Source of the DNA: Lachnoclostridium sp. UBA903 | GTDB lineage: Bacteria > Bacillota > Clostridia > Lachnospirales > Lachnospiraceae | Length of the DNA stretch: 19,577 bases | Assembly: GCA_002294045.1 (NCBI GenBank) | Contig: DBEP01000070.1 | Location: 240 to 19,816 of the forward strand | Direction: 5' to 3' | Shown: in pieces, positions 15,108-19,577 of the stretch | How the letters are laid out: every line of letters begins with the position of its first letter | Position numbering within the stretch: the first letter of the stretch is position 1 | The notes under the pieces: model-generated | Databases searched by the model: none | What the model was told of the DNA's origin: nothing | The model's input: the letters and a program-made list of their open reading frames with translations, nothing else | Made by a program: the position numbers and the translations under genes

Positions 15108-16211
15108 TTATTTTTTAATAATCTTATGCGGTATTAACTGGGGCTCAACATTTTTATTTCCATCCATGGCTTCTGCTAAAATCCGGATGCTGCTTTTTCC
15201 AATCTCTATTTCATCCTGCTCAACATAAGTAAGGTGCATTATTTCATCCGCAATACTTTGAGGACTGTCGAAACAGGCTATCTTTTTTTCTTGTTCCAGT
15301 CCAAGCTGGCATAGTGCGCGGTAAATAATAAGGGCTATTGCATATTCTACAGCAAAAAATGCCGTCACCTCCGGATGCTTTAGTACAAATTCTTTTATCT
15401 TATCTATATCCTCCAATGCTAATTCTTCCTTATGATAGGAAGGTAAGGTAGACTTTAAATCCGTAATCCACATGGCTTCATTGGTAATAAGACCATGTTC
15501 CATATGGCAGTCCACAAAGCCTTTATGCCTGTCTTCCACCGTTGAAGTATCCACGGACAGAGGGGCAACATAACAGATAAGGCGATGCCCTGCCTCTATC
15601 AGACAGCAGGTTAATTCTTTGGCCGCCCTGTAATTATCCGTCCCTACATACGGAATGGGAATTCCTTTTAGCATCCTGTCAATTAAAACCATAGGAAAAT
15701 TATCGATTGATAATTTTAATACTTTAGAATTATAATTTTCATCATGGACACACATTATTATAATACCGTCTGCCCCAATTTCCAACAGCTTGTCTATGGA
15801 GATTGTTTCCTCCTCCTTGTGTCCGTAGGAACATTTTAATACCATGCATAATCCGTGCTTCTTGCATTCCTGTTCCATTCCAAGGAGAATTTTATATCCG
15901 TAGCTGTCACCAAAGGAATCCATAATAATGCCTATCAGACGTTTATCCCGATTATCTTGCCCCACGGCTTTCATTTCCGGAATTTCCTTTAATTCATTTT
16001 CCAATACATAAGAGCCTTTTCCCGGTTTCCGTTCAATAATATTTTGCGCCGCAAGCATCTCCAGTGCTTTCTTGCTTGTTATTCTGCTGACATGATAAGC
16101 TTTTGACAATTCGCTTTCCGATGGCAGAAGCGTACCGGCAGAATATTTTTGGGTCCGGATTCCTTCTAGAAGGTCTTTATAAATCTTTTCATACAGAGTA
16201 TCTTTTCTCAA
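15108..16211 (-). CDS. GntR-type winged-helix regulator with LacI-like sugar-binding domain (AraR-like)
   Basis: A two-domain transcription factor. An N-terminal GntR winged helix-turn-helix (about residues 4-69: YEKIYKDLLEGI, then LLPSESELSKAYHVSRITSKKAL, split here as LLPSESELSKAY and HVSRITSKKAL, ending in RKPGKGSYV) is joined to a periplasmic-binding-protein-like sensor (about 91-362) with RLIGIIMDSFGDSYGY, GADGIIIMC, FPMVLIDR and YVGTDN motifs. This arrangement is that of B. subtilis AraR, in which sugar binding releases the operator. The family usually represses. The start is taken at TTG 16211, with AAAGGTGA upstream; GTG 16220 in frame is possible. A copy of the putative operator overlaps its own promoter and another overlaps that of the mannosidase, so a mannose-containing sugar is the likely effector (inference). 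Confidence 0.88.
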   Translation of the reverse strand: MRKDTLYEKIYKDLLEGIRTQKYSAGTLLPSESELSKAYHVSRITSKKALEMLAAQNIIERKPGKGSYVLENELKEIPEMKAVGQDNRDKRLIGIIMDSFGDSYGYKILLGMEQECKKHGLCMVLKCSYGHKEEETISIDKLLEIGADGIIIMCVHDENYNSKVLKLSIDNFPMVLIDRMLKGIPIPYVGTDNYRAAKELTCCLIEAGHRLICYVAPLSVDTSTVEDRHKGFVDCHMEHGLITNEAMWITDLKSTLPSYHKEELALEDIDKIKEFVLKHPEVTAFFAVEYAIALIIYRALCQLGLEQEKKIACFDSPQSIADEIMHLTYVEQDEIEIGKSSIRILAEAMDGNKNVEPQLIPHKIIKK

Positions 16212-16234
16212 TTCTTTCACCTTTCACACAAGAT

Positions 16235-16254
16235 ATGATATATCAATATATTAT
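16235..16254. promoter_or_regulatory. Putative operator, regulator promoter (autoregulation)
   Basis: A 20-base element with the perfect palindrome TGATATATCA (16237-16246), the partner of the site at 14966-14985. A further TTGATATGCATGAT on the minus strand lies directly upstream as a possible second half-site. The element covers the -10 region. Confidence 0.65.
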
Positions 16255-16276
16255 CATGCATATCAATTATCGTCAA
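16248..16276 (-). promoter_or_regulatory. Promoter of the regulator gene
   Basis: TTGACG (16276-16271), 17 bases, TAATAT (16253-16248) on the minus strand. The -35 matches five of six and the -10 is weaker. It overlaps the operator. Confidence 0.55.
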
Positions 16277-16309
16277 GAATGAATATAAAGAGGCACGGCT
16301 TAATAATAT

Positions 16310-16344
16310 AAAAAGGCACAGCCTAATAAATCAACTGTACCTTT
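16310..16344 (-). terminator. Terminator after ung, inside a set of repeated arms
   Basis: Minus strand: AAAGGTACAG (16344-16335), 13-base loop, CTGTGCCTTT (16321-16312), then TT: a 10-bp stem with one T-G wobble ending in a T-run. An outer pair of arms, GCTTAAT/ATTAAGC, encloses it (16298-16304 and 16346-16352). Confidence 0.7.
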
Positions 16345-16476
16345 CATTAAGCTGTACTTTTAAAGAAAACCTTAAAGGATGAACTGATTACGGAGTGAGG
16401 CACAATATTTCTGATGAATAAACTCCGCTCAGGTCATTTCCTCATTATACTTTTATTATAAATAATATGTAAGCTT
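16345..16476 (-). other. Trailer between ung and its terminator
   Basis: About 130 bases without a gene. CGGAGT at 16427-16422 can pair with ACTCCG at 16396-16391 across a 25-base loop, flanked by CTGA/TCAG. I recognise no RNA family. Confidence 0.35.
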
Positions 16477-17151
16477 CTAAATATCCTCTATCTGCCAATC
16501 TATAGGTTCTAAACCATGCTTCTCTAAGAATTGGTTTGTTTTGCTAAAGGGCCTGCTGCCAAAAAAGCCTCTGCCGGCCGAAAACGGACTGGGATGCGGT
16601 GCTTCCAATATAAGATGCTTTGGATTATTAAACATACTCTTTTTAAGCTGTGCCGGCCTGCCCCATAAAATAAACACAATTGGCCTGTCCTGTTTATTTA
16701 CGGCCTGGATAACCGCATCCGTAAACCGCTCCCATCCTTTCCCCTGATGGGAATTAGCCTGATGTGCCCTTACCGTAAGAACGGTGTTTAATAGTAAAAC
16801 ACCCTGCTCCGCCCATTTCACAAGATATCCGTTATTCGGTATCTTACATCCTAAGTCATCTTTTAATTCCTGGTATATATTAACCAGTGACGGCGGAATC
16901 TCTACCTCCGGCTTTACGGAAAAGCATAAACCATGAGCCTGTCCGTGGTTATGGTAGGGATCCTGTCCAAGAATAACTACCTTAACCTTTTCCAGAGGCG
17001 TTAAATGAAAAGCATTAAAAATATCCTCTGTCTTTGGAAAGACCAGATAATGATTATATTCATGTTTTACGAATTTATATAATTCCGTATAATAATTTTC
17101 ATGAAATTCATCTCCTATTACACGCAACCAATCATTTGTTATAGCACCCAT
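16477..17151 (-). CDS. ung: Uracil-DNA glycosylase, family 1
   Basis: 224 residues, normal length. It removes uracil from DNA as the first step of base-excision repair, in the cytoplasm on the chromosome. The water-activating loop GQDPYH is at 62-67 (Asp64), the uracil-stacking and Ser/Pro loop IPPSLVNIYQEL at 85-96, LLLNTVLTVR at 119-128 holds the uracil-specific Asn, and the DNA-intercalation loop HPSPFSAGRGFFG is at 186-198 (His186). All key residues are present. ATG 17151 has AAAGGAG eight bases upstream. It begins 30 bases after the hisF stop, so it is probably the last gene of a hisH-hisF-ung message; the pairing with his genes looks like shared transcription and not shared function. 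Confidence 0.97.
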   Translation of the reverse strand: MGAITNDWLRVIGDEFHENYYTELYKFVKHEYNHYLVFPKTEDIFNAFHLTPLEKVKVVILGQDPYHNHGQAHGLCFSVKPEVEIPPSLVNIYQELKDDLGCKIPNNGYLVKWAEQGVLLLNTVLTVRAHQANSHQGKGWERFTDAVIQAVNKQDRPIVFILWGRPAQLKKSMFNNPKHLILEAPHPSPFSAGRGFFGSRPFSKTNQFLEKHGLEPIDWQIEDI

Positions 17152-17181
17152 TTTAATTACTCCTTTTTCCTATTTAACCTG

Positions 17182-17949
17182 TTATGCATCTAATCGAACG
17201 CTTATGCCTTTTTCATTTAAATATTTCTTTAATTCACGGATTTCCATCTCCTTGTAATGAAAGAGGGAAGCTGCCAATACCGCATCAGCCCTTCCTTCCG
17301 TAAAAGCCTCGTAGAAATGTTCCATTCTGCCGGCACCACCAGAGGCAATAACCGGTATGGACACATTATCTGAGATTGTACGGGTCAGTTCCAGGTCATA
17401 TCCGTCTTTGGTCCCGTCACAATCCATACTTGTTAAAAGTATTTCACCGGCTCCTAATTCATTTGCCTTTCTGGCCCATTCCACAGCATCAATTCCCATA
17501 TCCACCCTTCCTCCGTTTTTGTAAATATTCCAACCGGAACCGTCTGCCCTGCGTTTTGCATCAATAGCAACCACCACACATTGGCTTCCGAATTTATCAG
17601 CAGCCTCAGCAATCAGGTCAGGGTTTAAAATTGCAGCTGTATTAACGGCAATCTTATCTGCACCTTCCCGTAAAATCACTTTAAAGTCTTCTATGGTCCT
17701 TATTCCGCCTCCCACGGTAAAAGGAATAAATACCGTCTCCGCAACTCTTCGTACCATGTCTATTTTGATAGTTCTTGCATCGGAAGAAGCCGTTATATCT
17801 AAAAATACCAGTTCATCTGCACCTGCTTTATCATAGGCGGCACCAACTTCAACCGGATCCCCTGCATCTCTTAAATTCACGAAATTTATGCCCTTAACAA
17901 CTCGTCCGTTATGCACGTCCAGACATGGAATAATTCTTTTAGTAAACAT
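17182..17949 (-). CDS. hisF: Imidazole glycerol phosphate synthase, cyclase subunit
   Basis: 255 residues, the standard length. With HisH it converts PRFAR and ammonia to imidazole glycerol phosphate and AICAR, the fifth step of histidine synthesis and a link to purine synthesis. It is a (beta/alpha)8 barrel: RIIPCLDVHNGRVVKG at the start (catalytic Asp11), FTVGGGIRT (77-85) and ASGGAGR (202-208) for phosphate binding, AIDAKR (128-133; Asp130) and the DCDGTKDG loop (176-183; Asp176). ATG 17949 has AGGAGGG just upstream, and the stop of hisH lies within that site, nine bases from the start, so translation is likely coupled. Confidence 0.97.
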   Translation of the reverse strand: MFTKRIIPCLDVHNGRVVKGINFVNLRDAGDPVEVGAAYDKAGADELVFLDITASSDARTIKIDMVRRVAETVFIPFTVGGGIRTIEDFKVILREGADKIAVNTAAILNPDLIAEAADKFGSQCVVVAIDAKRRADGSGWNIYKNGGRVDMGIDAVEWARKANELGAGEILLTSMDCDGTKDGYDLELTRTISDNVSIPVIASGGAGRMEHFYEAFTEGRADAVLAASLFHYKEMEIRELKKYLNEKGISVRLDA

Positions 17950-17958
17950 ATATCCCTC

Positions 17959-18564
17959 CTATAATTCTGCAAAGTTTCTCAGTATCTTAAGGCCAACTTC
18001 ACCGCTTTTTTCCGGATGGAACTGGCAGGCAAATACATTATCCTTTTCCACTGCCGCATGAATTAAGGTACTGTATTCCGTGGTAGCCGCAACTTCTTCT
18101 TCGTTTTTTGCTTTCAAATAATAGGAATGAACAAAATATACATATGCCTGTTTCTCTATTCCTTTCAAAAGCTTTGAACCGGATTTAATATCCATGGAAT
18201 TCCATCCCATATGCGGTATTTTAAGGCCTTCCTTATCGGGTATACGTAAAATCTTCCCTTTAAGAATTCCTAAGCCGGGAATTCCCACTGATTCGGCACT
18301 GCTATCAAACAACAGCTGGAGACCCAAACAAATTCCTAAAAGAGGCTTGCCAGATTCAGCTGCTTTCTTAATTGTATCCACTAAATGATAGCTTTTCAGC
18401 TTCTCCATTGCGTCACCAAAAGAACCGACACCGGGTAATATTACTTTTTCCGCACTTAAAATTTCATCTTTGTCTCTTGTTATTCTGGAATTTTGTCCCA
18501 AGTAATTCAAAGCCTTTTCAACGCTTTTTAAATTTCCGGCATCGTAATCTATTATAGCAATCAT
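17959..18564 (-). CDS. hisH: Imidazole glycerol phosphate synthase, glutaminase subunit
   Basis: 201 residues, a class I glutamine amidotransferase. It releases ammonia from glutamine and passes it to HisF. The nucleophile Cys79 sits in LLGICLGLQLLF (75-86) and the other triad members are H183 and E185 in CQFHPEKSG (180-188). The oxyanion-region motif PGVGSFGDAM is at 44-53. ATG 18564 has AAGG six bases upstream. The upstream neighbour is the membrane protein, separated by a large hairpin, so the his pair probably begins its own unit, but I saw no clear promoter in the 109-base gap. The other his genes are not in the window. Confidence 0.96.
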   Translation of the reverse strand: MIAIIDYDAGNLKSVEKALNYLGQNSRITRDKDEILSAEKVILPGVGSFGDAMEKLKSYHLVDTIKKAAESGKPLLGICLGLQLLFDSSAESVGIPGLGILKGKILRIPDKEGLKIPHMGWNSMDIKSGSKLLKGIEKQAYVYFVHSYYLKAKNEEEVAATTEYSTLIHAAVEKDNVFACQFHPEKSGEVGLKILRNFAEL

Positions 18565-18617
18565 TCCATACCTTACCTTTCTATACCGTATCTTCCGGAT
18601 GCTTCATTAAGTTAACA

Positions 18618-18662
18618 GGCATAAAGGGCTGCTGCATACTTTATGCAATCACCCTTTATGCC
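18618..18662 (-). terminator. Nested hairpin between the membrane-protein gene and hisH
   Basis: Outer arms GGCATAAAGGG/CCCTTTATGCC (11 perfect pairs) enclose an inner GCATA-CTT-TATGC hairpin, with five-base internal loops on both sides. No T-run follows on either strand, so it is only terminator-like. It could also be a copy of a small palindromic repeat. Confidence 0.5.
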
Positions 18663-18673
18663 CCTTTGCAACA

Positions 18674-19577
18674 TTATTCCATTTTTTCCAGCACCGTATT
18701 TATCACATTAATACTGTACTGTGTCTGGTCCATACTGCTATTCAATACAATGGCTTCCTCTTCCGTAATATTAAATTGCCGTTTCAGTTCAGTTAAAATT
18801 TGTTCTTTTACCTGAGCCAGATCCTCTTTAATTCCAAGCTCCGTAGCACGTTCAATATATTTATCATAACGTTCGAGTCCTTTCAGTAAGGAGTCCAGTG
18901 CCTCCGGATACTTATTCATATCGATATAATTATTATAGGAATTCAGTTCCTTATTAACAAACATAACCGTCATTATCTTCTGGTATAATTCCGAATCTTT
19001 TTCTCTGATGTCAAGACCATAGATTTCGTTATAGGCATTGGTATATCGTTTTCTTGAAAATTCAAGATTTGCATTTTTTACACCAAGGGAATAAGAATAT
19101 AGATTCGTTCCTAAAATAACAAAACCACCAATTAATATAAAGAAAGTCATTATAAATATAACAGCCAATTTGTTGACTTTTATATTATCTTCACCGTCAC
19201 TGGCTATATCTGCATTTTTAGCAGGCGAATCCTGCTTTACCTTCTTAACGGCTTTCTTTTTCACAGATTTCTTCTTTTCCGCTTTATCGGCCTTATTTTT
19301 AGCTTCGGATTTTTTGCTTTTTACATCTTCATCCTCTTCGCCTTCACTGCTTTTCTTCTGGCTCTGTTTTTCTTTTATGGCTTTTTTCTTGTTTCCGGTT
19401 TTCTTTTTTATCTCTTCTTCTTTTTTCTTATTGGACTTTTTATCAATCTCGGGAGTATTGTCGTCTTGTTCAGATATTTCAGCTTCAGCGTTATTTTTTT
19501 TCCCGAATATTTTCTGCCAGAACCCCTTCTTTTTATCCTGATTTATCTCTTTTGTATCTTCTTTTTCCAAAGAAGCC
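18674..19577 (-). CDS. Lys/Glu-rich single-pass membrane protein, partial at the N-terminus
   Basis: I do not recognise this family. The reading frame stays open to the window edge. TTG 19570 would give 298 residues, but there is no room to see a ribosome site, so the start is probably outside. Residues about 1-130 (counted from that TTG) are highly charged, with many KKK and EEE runs and little hydrophobic content, and are likely disordered in the cytoplasm. One membrane helix covers about 135-156 (LAVIFIMTFFILIGGF). The C-terminal 140 residues (165-298) are helical and outside, with TPR-like spacing (YTNAYNEIYGLD; YPEALDSLLKGLERYDKYIE). No enzyme motif is seen. The basic tail may bind membrane lipid or nucleic acid (inference). 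It is upstream of hisH and on the same strand. Confidence 0.7.
   Translation of the reverse strand, partial: ASLEKEDTKEINQDKKKGFWQKIFGKKNNAEAEISEQDDNTPEIDKKSNKKKEEEIKKKTGNKKKAIKEKQSQKKSSEGEEDEDVKSKKSEAKNKADKAEKKKSVKKKAVKKVKQDSPAKNADIASDGEDNIKVNKLAVIFIMTFFILIGGFVILGTNLYSYSLGVKNANLEFSRKRYTNAYNEIYGLDIREKDSELYQKIMTVMFVNKELNSYNNYIDMNKYPEALDSLLKGLERYDKYIERATELGIKEDLAQVKEQILTELKRQFNITEEEAIVLNSSMDQTQYSINVINTVLEKME

Noticed and set aside
14971..15228. An 85-codon plus-strand ORF over the end of the regulator gene
   Set aside because: It lies over the mannosidase promoter and antisense to the regulator, with no ribosome site.

Overview
The window (19,577 bases, low to moderate GC) looks like chromosomal DNA of an anaerobic Firmicute, most likely a Lachnospiraceae-type Clostridium. 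The grounds are AT-rich spacers, AGGAGG-type ribosome sites, a Tyr T-box leader ahead of tyrS, a two-headed 2-hydroxyacyl-CoA dehydratase activase and a GH125 mannosidase. All genes except the activase lie on the minus strand. I saw no tRNA, rRNA, CRISPR array, insertion sequence or phage gene.

Region by region, from the left. (1) 47-5975, minus: corA (Mg/Co channel) is followed by a catalytically dead rhomboid-fold protein with a zinc-ribbon-like tail, then two overlapping ABC-2-type permease genes with no ATPase in the window, then a large helical protein of unknown function. corA has a consensus promoter and a leader of about 220 nt. (2) 6576-6917, minus: a small double-LysM protein without a signal peptide. 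(3) 7382-11611, plus: a 1409-residue protein joining two BadF/HgdC-type ATPase halves, a DUF2229-like part and an HgdB-like C-terminus. It ends at a strong hairpin facing the end of tyrS. (4) 11741-13421, minus: tyrS under a complete T-box leader with a UAC specifier. (5) 13489-16276, minus: a GntR/LacI-type hybrid regulator and a GH125 exo-alpha-mannosidase. Their promoters share a near-identical 20-base element (19 of 20 positions) centred on the palindrome TGAYATATCA, the likely operator. The mannosidase also has a six-codon ORF with a perfect ribosome site just ahead of it. (6) 16477-18564, minus: hisH-hisF-ung, closely spaced, ending at a terminator built from repeated arms. (7) 18674 to the right edge, minus: a Lys/Glu-rich single-pass membrane protein, probably cut at its N-terminus.

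How the parts work together: the mannosidase and its regulator look like a self-contained sugar-responsive pair. hisH and hisF together make imidazole glycerol phosphate synthase. tyrS is controlled by uncharged tRNA-Tyr. The permease, rhomboid and helical-protein cluster is the least explained part. The best leads are the shared operator, the mini-ORF or frameshift at the mannosidase start, the corA leader and the rhomboid/ABC-2 cluster. Start sites were chosen by ribosome-binding sites and are noted where they differ from the longest ORF.
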